64,000 nucleotides of DNA from Amphiduros pacificus (GCA_949316495.1 OX439003.1:38494225-38558224); one strand, 5' to 3'. Counted from the stretch's first letter, positions 42,660-55,126 are shown. Translations and numbers: made by a program. Notes: a model not told the origin generated them from the sequence alone.

Positions 42660-43436
42660 TATTAACAAATCCATCAGCAAAATGGACTTAAAATCCAAAA
42701 TTGGTGCTCCCCATGTAACACAAGTGACAAAGAAACAAAGAGAAAGTAAAAATATCAAATTAGATATTAAGACAATCAAACAAAAATATATGAAAAAAAG
42801 CACAAAATAGACAACAAAGCAAAACTTACAACAAACATAGTCAAAATTACAATCAACAAAACATTACAACAACAAAAAACCAAATATTTGAAGAAATAAA
42901 ACAATAATTTAGAAAAACAAAAAAATGGTGTTGGAAATTATCTCTTTAAAGGTGACCTTTTTAGCATTGTTTAGACTAGATCAGGTCACATAGAAGTATG
43001 TCACCAGGAATTAATGTCCTTCTCTTTTGGAGACTGACTGTGGATCTCTTTGCATTAACTTTTGCATTAACATTAACAAGGTTCGTAATAAGAGACATTA
43101 TGATTATGTAAGGTGATGCATAGGTAATTACTGCAGCAGTTAAATCATCACTGGAAGTGGATTTTAATCAGATTAAAGAGGTGAACAAACACTATCTTTA
43201 TTGTGTAGGGATGCTTTATTCTGATTAAAGCCAGTTGAATTTTAACACATTTCATTCTAATTATGTGCGAACACTCTGTGCGAACACAATACATAAAACA
43301 TGACATATATAATGAATAAATGGATGGTCTGATACACTAGATAGGATATTAACTTAAAAATAAGTGTATTATGATATAATGTAATATTCATAACAGGTTG
43401 ATAGGGCAGGATGGTAGCATTGTAAAGCAAAGACAT
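42660..43436. other. element-arm fragment, then unassigned
   Basis: 42660-42720 resembles the left arm of the inverted-repeat element. The rest is very A-rich and holds no supported gene. Confidence 0.45.
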
Positions 43437-44008
<572 letters not shown>

Positions 44009-44729
44009 ATGATTTATATAGTGCTATATCAGACCAGGTCTGTTTTGCAGTTTTTCACCTCAAGGGGCAGGGCATTCCAATTTTTTGGCGCATACACCAT
44101 AAAAGCCCTATCACCATATGTTTTCATATTAGTCTTGGGTACCATGTATTCATTTTTATCATCTGATCGCAGTCCCAGCCCTGATTTTTTATAATTTAAT
44201 AACTGAGATAAATATTTTGGGGCAAAGCCATTTTGCACCTTCCATGTCAATAAGGATATTTTAAAGTCAATCCTTGCCTCAACAGGCAACCAATGCAGAT
44301 CCATAAGTTTTTGTGTAATATGATATCTTTTTTTAAGTTTACCTACTACTCTGGCTGCAGCATTTTGTAATTTCTGCAGTTTGGCTAATTCATACCTTGG
44401 TAAACCGGCAAGAAGTGCACTACCATAGTCCGGGGTGGAAGTAACAAAAGCATGAGCCAAGGTATTTGCAGTCTTCTCATCTAAATAGTTCCTGATCTGT
44501 GCTAAATTTTTTACATGAAAAAAGCCATTTTTACACATTTTTTTTATTTGTGATTTCATAGATAATTCTTGATCTAGAATAACCCCAAGATCCTTAACTG
44601 TATTTGATCTAGGGATTTTAGTTTCACTTACTAAGATTTTGTTTGGTTAATTATCTTTTCTAAATTCACAGCTTTTACCACATAAAAGCATTTCTGTTTT
44701 TTCATCATTAATCTTCATTTTATTCTCTA

Positions 44730-45494
44730 TTAGGATTTTTTTACCATATTAATACAATTTTCCATTTCTTTACAAGACTTAACTCTAGTTTCTTCAGATT
44801 TCGGATCAATGGTAATGTATAACTGTGTATCATTGGCATAGATATGATGTTTGAGACCATAATTACCAATGATGTCAGACAATGGCTCCATATATGCTGT
44901 CAATAATAGAGGCCCCAGAACCGAGCCCTGAGGGACACCATATTTAATATTCATATTTTCAGATCTTTTACCCTCAATAGTTACACACTGTTTTCTATTT
45001 GATAAATATGACCTAAACCATTTCAAAGCAGTGCCCTTAATACCACATCTTTTTTCCAATCCATTTAATAGTATATCATGATCAATAGTATCAAAAGCCG
45101 CTGATAAGTCAAGCAGTACCAGCATTACCGTTTTACCGTCATCAATATCCATTAAAATGGCATTTTGAACCCTAAGCAATGCAGTCTCAGTGCTATGAAA
45201 CTCTTTATATGCCGATTGAAATATACCTTGTATATAATTTCTTACTAGATGACCTACAAATTGTGAAGCAACAGCCCTTTCTATTAATTTTGATAAATAA
45301 GCGAGATTCGAGACTGGTCTATAATCTTTCTTTCCCAATTCTAGACCTAATTTCTTAATTAAAGGTCTTATGATGGCCATCTTTAGGTCATCAGGCATGT
45401 TTCCCATTGAAATTGATTTATTTACAATTGCTTTTATTAGTGGTAGTAGATGACCCATGCATTCATTAAGAAGCCAGGTTGGGATGGGATCCAA
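44730..45494 (-). CDS. LINE reverse transcriptase region
   Basis: RT landmarks are RPLIKKLG..DYRPVSNL, DLSAAFDTIDHDILL, GVPQGSVLGPLL and YANDTQLYI. The polymerase would copy element RNA at the nicked target. The Asp-to-Asn change in the catalytic box predicts loss of activity. It runs on, after a frame slip and a stop, into the C-terminal segment at 44559-44029. Confidence 0.88.
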   Translation of the reverse strand: MDPIPTWLLNECMGHLLPLIKAIVNKSISMGNMPDDLKMAIIRPLIKKLGLELGKKDYRPVSNLAYLSKLIERAVASQFVGHLVRNYIQGIFQSAYKEFHSTETALLRVQNAILMDIDDGKTVMLVLLDLSAAFDTIDHDILLNGLEKRCGIKGTALKWFRSYLSNRKQCVTIEGKRSENMNIKYGVPQGSVLGPLLLTAYMEPLSDIIGNYGLKHHIYANDTQLYITIDPKSEETRVKSCKEMENCINMVKKS

Positions 45495-46116
45495 TTCACA
45501 TGACTTCTTTGCAGATTCTTTAATTTACTTCTTCACTTCTGAATCATTTAATAATGTGAAATTTTCCAGATGCGTATTAAATCTGGCTTCCTCAGTCAAT
45601 GGTTGTGTATTTTTATCATCTTTATCCATATTTTCCCTAAGATTTGTGATTTTTTCAAGAAAGAATTTATTAAATTCTGCTAACTCCTTGTTATCATTAT
45701 GCCTGGGAAAGGTAGTGTCCTCTTTTGTGTGTAGTAATTTATTTAATACTTTAAAAAGTTTTTTTGGATCAGATTTATTTGAATTTATTATTTCTGAGAA
45801 ATAACTGTTTCTAGACTCTTTAATGATATTGTTGTATTTGTTTCTCTGTGTTTGAAATTGTATTTTATCTGAAGAAAGACCAGTTTTATTAAATTTTCTT
45901 TCAAGTTTTCTTTTGTTTCTTTTGTCTTTCCTTATATCATCAGATAACCAATGAGCTGGTTTCTTATTATTTATGGTTTTTCCACAATAGGCACAAGTTT
46001 ATCAAGTATATTTGTCAATTTATTGTATTTATTAAATAGATCATTAAGATCCTCATAATTATAGGATTGATTTTCACTGAACTTTTCTTCAATATCTCTT
46101 ATAAAAGTATTTATGT

Positions 46117-47415
46117 TCATTTTTTTGTAATTTCTGTATGATACCTTTTTTTGTTGTTTATCTTAGTCTGAACATTTAAAGTGAGTTTTATTATGCTATG
46201 ATCGGATATTTTTTCATCAACCAAATGTTTCTTTACTATATTACTATGTATATTTGTTATTAATAAATCTAGCGTATTTCCCATAATGTGTGTGGGTTCT
46301 GTTATGTGATTATGTAAATTATATAAATCCAGGACGTCATTAAATTTAATAACATTAGGCCTGTTAGGTTTATTCATATGAAAGTTATAGTCACCTACAA
46401 ATAGTACCTCATGGGTATATGTACTGTAGTAAGATAGTACATCAGTGAATTCTTCAAAAAACTCTGTGTAAGTATATTTATTTTTATCAGAAGGCTCAGG
46501 TCTGTATATGGTAATAATAGTAAATATTTTATTTTTTATCTTGATATTTGTTTCCATCATTTCCATTGTTGATAACTTATGATTGTGTTTAATTTTCTTT
46601 ATGTCTATTTCAGGTCTATAAATAACAGCTAGACCTCCAGATCTCAGCGCACATGGTACATGTTCCATATCATAATTATTCTCTTTAATTTTGCCTCTTA
46701 TAATTTTTTCATTCATTTCATTTATCCAAGTCTCAGTTATAAAAAACAGGTCAATATTGTTTTCGTTAATGTATAGATTTATAAGTTCTGTCTTATTTCC
46801 TACGCTTTGTATGTTGGCTGTTGCAATAATTAAATCTCTATTTATTTTTATTTGTGTATTCTTTTTAATTGTATCATTTCTTTTTTTTCTATTTGCATTA
46901 ATGTTATTTGAGTTCTTCTTAGCATTAAAGCGACCTTCCGAGGGAAATCCGGTCAATGACCCTATGATGTCATTTTGGAGAGATTTCCCCTCACATCGAT
47001 AGGATTGCCCCCAAGAGCAACCAATCACATAAGGAGTGGGCGGGGATAATGTCTGATCGCTTCGAGAGTTTATTCTATCATTTCTGATATACGGGGGATG
47101 TAGTTTATGCTTAAAACGATGTGTTACAATGTTATTACTGTCAGAAAGATATTCAAAGCGATTTGAAAACGCTATCTGTCTCATAGGTATCATTTGCTGC
47201 GTTTTACTTTTACGGATCATCATATAGTGGGCAGAGTCAACGATACCACGTGATTTAGATAAGACATATGATTGGTTCTCATTTTTCCTTATGTTAAAGC
47301 CATTTTTGATACTTCTAAGATGCTTTCCATTAAGAGTGACCACTTGGGGAATCCCCTTTCTTAGAGCTATGTGTTTAATATGATTATGAATCCCTTTAGT
47401 TTTCAACCCGATCAA
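46117..47415 (-). CDS. LINE endonuclease region
   Basis: The APE-type endonuclease occupies roughly residues 200-415. Its motifs in order are ATANIQSVGNK, ITETW, RSGGLAVIYRPE, IYRPE, FVGDYN, EPTHIMGNTLDLLITN and SDHSI. It would nick target DNA to prime reverse transcription. The first 190 residues are basic and not recognised; 46925-47100 within them is GC-richer. One stop separates it from the preceding in-frame segment, and an A-run slip near 46127 separates it from the RT linker. Confidence 0.82.
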   Translation of the reverse strand: MIGLKTKGIHNHIKHIALRKGIPQVVTLNGKHLRSIKNGFNIRKNENQSYVLSKSRGIVDSAHYMMIRKSKTQQMIPMRQIAFSNRFEYLSDSNNIVTHRFKHKLHPPYIRNDRINSRSDQTLSPPTPYVIGCSWGQSYRCEGKSLQNDIIGSLTGFPSEGRFNAKKNSNNINANRKKRNDTIKKNTQIKINRDLIIATANIQSVGNKTELINLYINENNIDLFFITETWINEMNEKIIRGKIKENNYDMEHVPCALRSGGLAVIYRPEIDIKKIKHNHKLSTMEMMETNIKIKNKIFTIITIYRPEPSDKNKYTYTEFFEEFTDVLSYYSTYTHEVLFVGDYNFHMNKPNRPNVIKFNDVLDLYNLHNHITEPTHIMGNTLDLLITNIHSNIVKKHLVDEKISDHSIIKLTLNVQTKINNKKRYHTEITKK

Positions 47416-47986
47416 TTAAACATTATTATTGCTTATATTGTTTTTCAAGACTTCACTGTATAATTTGATGGGATTTTTCATTGACATTTTGAGTTCACCA
47501 TATTTTGCTTTTTTGATATTTCTACAATATATATTTTTTTTCATTCTATTTGAATGCATATAGGTATTTTTAAAAACTTCTCTTTTTGTAGTAAAATACT
47601 GGCAATGTTTATCAGTGTGCATATATTCAAATGGTATAGAATAATTTTTATTTTTATATTGGAGAAATGTTTGTTTTTGTTTTTGACTGCGGGAGCAAGA
47701 GAATATCTTTTTATTTAAATAAACATTTTGAAGGCTTCTTTTTTCTAACAAAAAAATCATTTTCTGGCATGTTAAAATCTTTTATTTTAAGATTGTATAA
47801 TATATTATCACAGCAACTTTCTAGTTTACTTGATAAGTTGCTATCATGGCTACCTTTCATGCTATTATGGTATTCCTTAAGACTAGTTTTGTACATACCT
47901 TTATGAATATAATTGACATCACAGATGTTACATGCATAATTATTAAAACATTTTGACATGCATTTTGTGTAATTATTTCCTTTCAT
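47416..47986 (-). CDS. LINE ORF1-like segment, broken
   Basis: Two overlapping frames (47986-47711 and 47760-47416) look like one reading frame split by a slip. The first carries CMSKCFNNYACNICDVNYIH, a Cys-rich patch compatible with nucleic-acid binding. The second is very basic (Lys/Asn/Tyr-rich). It is in frame with the endonuclease segment apart from one stop. Assignment as ORF1 rests on position and composition only. Confidence 0.4.
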
Positions 47987-48088
47987 TGCTTTTCCCTTGC
48001 CCCCCAGAAAACTTCATTCATTTACTTTTGCTTTTTTTCTGAGTACATGTTCCAAACTACGTCTCATTCCATAACATTCCATAGCAGT

Positions 48089-48483
48089 ATTCCTATATGG
48101 AGGAATCTGTATTTAATATCCTCTGTATGGAGAGCTTTAGTCAATTTGTACAAATATAAGAAATATACTGAGCGTTATCTTATATGAAAGTAAAATGCTC
48201 ACTCTGTATTTCTCTGTATGGAGAGAAATCGAATTTTATTAATATTCTGTATATTCTGTATATTTTGTAAATTCCGGTATATTCTGTATATTCTGTATAT
48301 TTTGTACATTCCTGTATGTAGGCAATATACAAATATTCAAGTGTTACCCTATATGGAGTCTAACACCAACTAATAATAATTCTCTTTGTGGAGAGAAATA
48401 ATATTTATTTAATCAAGACCAGAAAATAATTCCTATGTGGAGGAATTTAACTGAATATTTTCAATTTTCTATATGGAGAAAAT
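48089..48483. repeat. cluster of stem-loops with near-constant loop and varying stems
   Basis: Seven hairpins share the core CT-NTRTGG-AG. They are 48089-48106 (ATTCCT/AGGAAT), 48121-48134 (CTCT/AGAG), 48208-48229 (ATTTCTCT/AGAGAAAT), 48341-48366 (GTGTTA..CT/AG..TAACAC with a 2x2 mismatch), 48380-48397 (TTCTCT/AGAGAA), 48428-48447 (AATTCCT/AGGAATT) and 48464-48483 (ATTTTCT/AGAAAAT). An eighth, imperfect one (CCTGTATGTAGG) is near 48310. Loops are ATATGG, GTATGG, ATGTGG or TTGTGG. A diverged ATTCTGTAT repeat fills 48243-48305. The cluster lies upstream of the LINE coding region in LINE orientation, so it may be its 5' UTR. Function unknown. Confidence 0.75.
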
Positions 48484-48839
48484 CAAAAGCAAGAATAAGT
48501 TGCTACCAAATTCTTATCGTTTGTAGGTAGAAACGTATGAGCAGTCTGAGCGAAACATAATGCGGGTTCTTTGTGTACACTGTGGTATGCAGGCACCACG
48601 TGGTACAATCACGAGTACTGAGTTACATCTCTTTTATAGCCATTAAAATAAATGATCAAGGTGTAAAGAGCGAGCCCAAGCAAGGTAGACAGACGTTATC
48701 CTCTCAAAAAATATCTAACAATTTCTTGCTAAATGCACATTAACAGTTTAGATACAGATTTGGTTACACTGAGCAAAATATGATTTTCTTGTCCACAAAG
48801 AGAAATACAGCGAAATAGCGATGTGGTTTCTCTCAATCG

Positions 48840-50500
48840 TCGTCACGTCATGGCAAATATCCAGGTTTGTCGAGAGATATCATGGGTCAAGGTTTAAATT
48901 GTGATCTTTGTGAACTATCTATTGGCGCCCATCTTTTATAGTAAGATGCAAATCTGAATTTCACGCAAATGTACAGCGTAGTCAAAATCAATGATACTTG
49001 AACCATTTCTGATAAAACTCTTAAAGAACTTTGATGTGAAATCCGAAGAGACAAAGATTTCAGACTGCCTAAAAATGTTGTGAACAATAATGACCACCTG
49101 CTAAGCCTTGTAATCCATAGAGAACCGCATTAGCTTTCAGCCTCTCACGGCGCACCAAGAGGCTGACTTAACGCAAACATAACCACTTCAAGAGAAGAAA
49201 CAAATGTCTTGGGATCTTTTCACGCAGGACACATGCAGAATACATTTCGAAAAACAATCCCAGAGAAAACTATTCCAAAGTATTAAATATTTCCCATGTT
49301 TTTTTGTAAACTGGAGACAATTCCCATCTGCGTGATGTCCGGAAGTAAAGATATTCACGTGAGCGCTAAGTCTTAATTGATCAGTAGAAAACCTTTACAT
49401 CCTAATGAATAACCTCACATGAAAATGTATTATGAAGTACCTCTGGGTATGAAAGTGATCAGAATTATTGTTTTGGAGCCATTTGGCTGAATTAGGAACA
49501 AATTTCTAAAAATATTTTGAACATAATAGAGCACAAGACAATTTATTTTAGAAGATGGTCAGATACAAATGTGGAAGTAATCGTTTACACAGTTTACAAC
49601 CTCCTCTGCCTTCAAATGTCAGGAATTATTGTTGAAATTTGGTTTTATCTCCTAGTGGATAACCTATCTGCATTCGGATGTATTTCATGCTTTGACTCTT
49701 CATTGATCTTTTGAATTGAAGTCATTATAAGGTGTGAAACATATTGGCTGGGATGGTGTAATTTGGAAGTGTGAATGATAAAATATCAATCGTTGCAGAG
49801 AACTTTTCCCAGTTTGAACTGCATGTTACCTTTGTCGCACAAGCATATGTGCCAATAATCGCAATGTGCTGTAATCTTGCTGAGAGAGGACCAGTCTGGG
49901 TCAAGGTTCAAATTGCCAGAAATGATATTTGTTGGCACCCAATCCTTGCCCAATCGGCGTCAATAATGACAGGATATTTCCATGACAACCCCGTGGCGTC
50001 AATAATCACCCCAAGCTTGTGACGTGCCAATCTCCTCCAGAAGTTGTGGATATTGACAGGTTTTGGGCAGTCCGTAATGCTAATTGGGTGCAGCAGATGC
50101 TCAGATTTTCAATCTCCTAATAGGCGCATTATGTAATGCTAATGTGCCTCGGAAAAAAACTTGAAAATGTGAAATCTTGGTGTCCAAAGCATGTAGATCG
50201 GACCATGGTCCTTGCAGCTTCAGCAAAGTTGTGTCCTGTTTTATGAAAATTGAAGACGATTGCAGCCTGAGTTACACGTGAGTTATTTCCCCAGCGATGA
50301 CGTCATCCTGAACAACAAGGGATCACATTCTATGGGGGTTGCATGTATTTCCAAGGTTACTTATCTCACATTTTGTCTTTGAATTTAAATGGATTTCCTC
50401 AGTTATGATAGTAACACTATTACAAATGATGGATTTTTTCTCTGGGGGTATCTCTTCAAAGCATTAGTAAACGGCAGGTAAAATTAAAACACGTATTTGA
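48840..50500. repeat. diverged dispersed repeat copies
   Basis: 48860-48945 and 49880-49950 share a GGGTCAAGGTTYAAATTG block followed by TTGGCRCCCA. TGACGTCAT-like sites recur (48845, 50297, 50818). I see no gene. The element family is not classified. Confidence 0.4.
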
Positions 50501-50555
50501 AATCTTTGTAATTAAACATGTGTAAACAAGTCTGTGTTATCTCTCTTTGGTAGCT

Positions 50556-51168
50556 TTACCCAAAGCCATCGGCAAAATAGACTTGAAATCCACTGTTTCT
50601 CGAAACACCACGCCCTGCCCATCATATTGAAGTTTCCCCACTAATTAAACTCGACTTCCGGCGATTGACTGTTGCAGTTATGACCAATGTCATCGTCTTT
50701 CCTAATCATAATGTCTGTAAATGCAAATCCAGGGGTAATCTGTAGCGTTTTTTCCTCAGTTTTTTGGCCGATATCAAACTTGACAACGTGAAATGGCATT
50801 TAGAAGAGTCCAAGTGATGACGTCATGGAAACACCGAGGGAGAATCTTCATATGCGTCAAAACCATCACTGCGTTGTGGAGCTTGAGATCGTTGCTGCCA
50901 CTCCTATAATTAGACTGACCCACTTTCACCTTATTGCGCAAACTCGTAAACAATGGCGAAACGATGCCGAGATGAAGAAAAAACAAAGAAATATTTTTAA
51001 ACAGGATTGACATCTTATGTTTACTTAAAGGGAACTTAATTATTTGAATGTTAGTTGCCGGAAGTCGAGTTTTTACAGAGTCGGGACTTAAATGGGATGG
51101 GCAGTGCATGGTATTTCTAAAATCAAAGGATTTCAAGTCTTTTTTGACGATGTCTTTGGGTATAAACA
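50556..51168. mobile_element. about 610-bp element with long terminal inverted repeats
   Basis: The left arm 50556-50680 (TACCCAAAGCCATCGGCAAA, GACTTGAAATCC, CTCGACTTCCGGC) pairs with the right arm 51046-51168 as a diverged inverted repeat of about 115 bp. The interior matches the copy at 41670-41860. No coding capacity is seen, so it is non-autonomous. The target duplication is not clear. The superfamily is unknown. Confidence 0.65.
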
Positions 51169-51169
51169 T

Positions 51170-52550
51170 ATATTATTGGGTGTACAATCTTTCCGTAGGA
51201 CTTATACTTTTATTTTTCCAGGCTGCAGAATAACAGTCCGGACGAAAGGTACCCTGGAGATATATCAAATGTGAGTGTCTCAATGTGTCTAGGGATCTTC
51301 TGTTATGATATATCTTCTATATGAAGATAGAAGCACACTTCATACTTTGAGAGGGCCTTTCTCTTGTGCTGAAAGGAGAAAGTAAGGTTGCAGATGTGTA
51401 TAAATGCCTACATTATGGATTTCTTTTTCACTGGATGAAGTTTCTATGAATCTGGAGAGAACTCTACGTGGTTGTAAACAGGCACCTTGTCCGCTTGATT
51501 CACAGTAGATATTGCATCATATCTTATGTCTCCACACTGCTTCAGCAACCTGTGAAAAAAACAGATCAAAAGAACATCCTGGAGACAGTGTGTTTATTTT
51601 AGGTAATATCCACGATAACTGGTTGCTGTGATAATGGCCGAGGGGATGGTCATATGTAGAAGATGGTCCCTGTAAGCCACAGCCCAGCATCATCCTATTA
51701 CACATTAATCTCAGTCACACACAATACGGCCCACAGAATGGCACACTCAATCAGGGAATAAGGCGGGGGACAGTGGGCCAGCTTAATTATATAAAAAGGT
51801 GAAAATCTGTGCTGCAAAAACAGCTCTAAGGCAAATTGTGCCATTTCTTACTTCTAAAGTCATTAGTAAAGCAACTATCTCTGGCCAAAGCTCCGAATGA
51901 GCTATCTATTCTGGTGAGGAAAAACATCTATGATCCACAGGGCAAACAAGATGAAAATATAACAAATTGACTGCTCAGATTCCTCATATCAGGCAAAAAT
52001 GGGAAAATTACAGGATTCTTTTTTTCAGGACCATCTAAATATAATTTCTACAAATTCTACACCAGTGTTATATTAGAATGGAAAGTAAATTTAGTGGAAC
52101 CGTGTAATATAGCGTATATACATGTATGCTGTTCACACCTTGCTAAAAAATGATATTATTCCAGTCCCTTCAAAGTGCCATTTCTAAATGAGAGGATGTT
52201 AAATCATAAAGGTGTCCTTTCCTGTGTGGAACCCGAGGTGCGAAAAACATCATCCGCCATAATGAAATTTGGTGTCTTTGTCGTTGTTGTGGTTTCGAAA
52301 GGTCTCAAAATATAAGTAGCCAAGTGGGCCTCCGAGAAAAACATTTGGTTGCTAAATGTAAAATTACTGCGAAAATTAGTTTGACGCAAATCGTAGGTCA
52401 AGTTTATGGTATATTATGATCGCACATCACACTATTCAACTATATAAAATATTCTGAGTTTTATCTTCTTCAAATATTCTCCCATGTGTCAATGATAGCA
52501 CATCATCGTTTTATATTTGTAAATTTCACATAGGTCAGAGAAAATTAGCA
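51170..52550. other. unassigned, no gene seen
   Basis: No frame with splice or composition support. Confidence 0.45.
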
Positions 52551-53310
52551 TTTAACAGTAGTGAAGAGATTTCTCCATTAGGTAAACCGGAAGTGGCAGA
52601 TGATAAGTGTGTGGGAATTCTAAAATGGTGCTTAAGTTGTTTGAGTGTCATTTTTAGCAATAAAAGAAAACTAATATTGCAATAATGCAAAAGTAATGCA
52701 AAAAATAACGTATCTGAGAACTGTGCGTATATAAGACTTAGTAAGTGTGAAATCGGCTCTGTTAAGAAAGGTATGATTAAGTGCAAACAATGTACCCAAG
52801 TCGTCTGGTCTTTGTAGATTGTGGGTATACATGTAGGTAGAAAGCAATAAGGCTCAGCTTCCGGAAGAACATAATTATCTTACTGACGACATTGGAACAT
52901 TTGTTTAATGTCTTGGGAGATGCCTAGATCACACTCCTTATGTTTTTTTCACATCAAATTTTCCAATTTGCACATCAGGTACATGTGCACATCGCCATTT
53001 AAAAGGCAATAAATGAAAATGTGTTGAATTCTGATTAGTTAATAATTGATCGAGGCAAGCAGAACAGATGTGTGGCCCGGTGTTTGGAATGGTGAGGTAT
53101 TTATAGCAGGTGGAATGTCATCGTTGTTTAATAATGTATACTATTGAAAATAATACCAAACAAATCTATGGACTGTATAGAATAAAGTGAAGGTGTGAAT
53201 GATGTCTAATTTTGCATGGAAAGATATTATATGATGCCAAAAATGTGAACAAAGTTAAAACAAAATCTACCTCTTTTTATTGGGGAAAGGCAGAAAGTAA
53301 CACTTCTCAC

Positions 53311-53515
53311 CTAGTGACATAAATGCATTGTTTATACCACATTTATGCTGGCCGCCGGCCGTGAAGTAGGAATCGGTCGGGTATCCGGAACCTTTTTCCG
53401 ATTTGTGTGATTTGCCGTTAGGATGGTTGCCGGCCGAATATCCTTTGGACATTGCAGAGATTAAGGCATTAGCAGGCAACTTGTCTGTCTTAGTGAAATC
53501 AGGTTTATCATGAAG
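53311..53515 (-). CDS. candidate internal exon, protein-like and well spliced
   Basis: After acceptor GTGAGTTATCTTTAG the minus strand is open for 68 codons: LHDKPDFTKTDKLPANALIS, AMSKGYSAGNHPNGKSHKSE, KGSGYPTDSYFTAGGQHKCG, INNAFMSL. It then leaves one base at a strong GTGAGA donor. The segment is GC-richer than its AT-rich neighbours, hydrophilic and Gly/Ser/Lys-rich, like a cytoplasmic or disordered region. A phase-compatible last exon may follow at 52619-52552 (EFPHTYHLPLPVYLMEKSLH, YC, stop; acceptor CACCATTTTAG), but that part is weak. The family is not recognised. Confidence 0.48.
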
Positions 53516-54411
53516 CTAAAGATAACTCACAGACTTCGTTTATTGAGTTCATTTAATGCCAAAGCATTTGCGTTCATCTTTAAATAACATAGATTTTTCA
53601 ATCATCTCTATAATATTCATATGCACAACAATGCAATAATAGTAATAACTTCACCGAACGGACCATTATTCTATACTTCAAAGCATCATTATCATACCAG
53701 GATAATTATAAAATTATTTCAGGACGTTTTGTTAAATTCATTTTTAATCCCCACTAAATCCATTCCCAGGAAAAGAGGTCAATATATGGTGTATCTATAT
53801 TACTCATGTGAATATAATATCAAATATGATATCACAAAAATAACGACACACATATCGAGATGAAATATATTAAATAAGGACATTAGATTAAACATACCCC
53901 CTTTTTTGGCTGTATGAGCTGTCTGGCTGTCTGAGTTGTCTGGCTGTCTGAGCTGCCAACACACAGCAGGGAAAAGAAGGACAGGTATTCTAGTAGCATA
54001 TGTTGCACGTGCCTACAACGAGTGTAACCACCGACAAGTTATGTTTTCCCATCTTCAGATGAAATTCCATATGGCAAGTTAAACGTATGTTAGCTTGTAG
54101 TCTAGTAATAATTTAAGCCTCTTGGAGCGACTTGTGTTGTGGTTGAGTGTCTGTGAGCAGTGTTGCTATCTTGTTCAGTGCAGGAGCATATTCCAAACTG
54201 TCAATATGCAGCGGATGTATGACACAGCACCACCTTAAGGCCAAAACCTTAACGGAGATATTTGAATCACCTCCTCAACTATGCCACAAGGCCATGACAT
54301 GTATTTCCATTATGAAGTGAAACCTGACAGAAAGGTCTTTAGTAAGGACACAGCATGGGAGATTAAAAATCTGGGCTGGCATCAAGCTGAGAATCCATGT
54401 TTACTGAGATT
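53516..54411. other. unassigned
   Basis: No supported gene. A minus-strand open stretch near 54113-54230 has protein-like composition but lacks a convincing acceptor. Confidence 0.4.
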
Positions 54412-54512
54412 AGAGATCAATGAAGTAGTACGATATCTACTACATATAGGTCTCGTCATGAAATAACTAAAATAGTTTTTGTAGCGATGTAAAACCGTAA
54501 TCAAACAAGAAG
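54412..54512 (+). mobile_element. SINE 3' tail fragment
   Basis: The stretch CTACATATAGGTCTCGTCAT through GATGTAAAACCG matches the 3' third of the SINE at 38717. The tRNA-like head is absent. Confidence 0.7.
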
Positions 54513-54693
54513 AGACACTTGTCCAGTTTTATTAGAATTATACAGCTTGGTAATACCGACGGACATTACCTACTGGAGGTCTGTAATGTTTTCAATATTT
54601 GTTATAAATGACTATTATGACAAAACAAAATAAATCTAAGTAATATATTAAAATGTGTATATAATTCATATGCAATGGGAAAACATGATAATT

Positions 54694-54702
54694 TGTGTGT
54701 GT

Positions 54703-54734
<32 letters not shown>

Positions 54735-54748
54735 CTGTATGTGTGTGT
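54694..54748. repeat. (GT)n microsatellite
   Basis: About 27 dinucleotides with a few interruptions. Confidence 0.9.
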
Positions 54749-54846
54749 AAAATAGGCCGCATTGCGTTCGACAAAACTGACAATGTACATAGTCGATCTG
54801 ACATATTACTGAAGCCAGGTGCCTTTCTTAGGGTAATCCAGTAGAA

Positions 54847-55126
54847 GGGCCATGGACTGTGGCACAGTTGGTTAGAGAGAGCAGGCTTATTAGCACCAAT
54901 TCCTCTATGATGATCCAAAGGTTGTAGGTTAGATTCTCTCAGCCACGATGAGATTGCATTTACCAAAATTTAGTTTATGTCGCAATTTACCGTTTGAGCT
55001 GAGGCCTGTTCCTGAAGGGTTAAATTATTGTCAAGGCAACATTATCTCTGCTACAGGTTGGTCTCGTCATAAGGTACCGAAATAACGTTGAAAGTGACGT
55101 AAATTTTCGAACAAAAAAAAACAAAT
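54847..55126 (+). mobile_element. SINE, diverged copy
   Basis: It begins GGGCCATGGACTGTGGCACA with an A box TGGCACAGTTGG. The B box is altered (GTAGGTTAGATTC). The 3' end is GTGACGTAAATTTTCG plus an A-run. Compared with 38717 it is older and has internal deletions. Confidence 0.85.

Larger units (their letters stand above)
44009..47990 (-). mobile_element. CR1/L2-group LINE, nearly full length but inactive
   Basis: In sense order (minus): an ORF1-like region 47986-47416 with a Cys cluster (CNICDVNYIH); an apurinic endonuclease in 47415-46117; reverse transcriptase in 45494-44730; a C-terminal domain in 44559-44029 with LHWLPVEARIDFKISLLTWK; and a 3' end GCACTATATAAAT. The coding region is interrupted by roughly three to four frame shifts, one of them in an A-run near 46127, and about three in-frame stops (near 47416, 45522 and 44648). 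The RT active site reads YAND instead of YADD, losing a catalytic Asp. The C-terminal pattern fits the CR1/L2/Rex1 group; the exact clade is uncertain. Confidence 0.88.

Noticed and set aside
48089-48483. Resemblance of the hairpin cluster to a CRISPR array
   Set aside because: Repeats are about 10-bp cores at irregular 30-130 base spacing, with no constant long repeat and no cas genes, in a eukaryotic context.
54113-54230. Minus-strand stretch HIDSLEYAPALNKIATLLTD ending in a stop
   Set aside because: No convincing acceptor or polyadenylation signal; kept only as a note.
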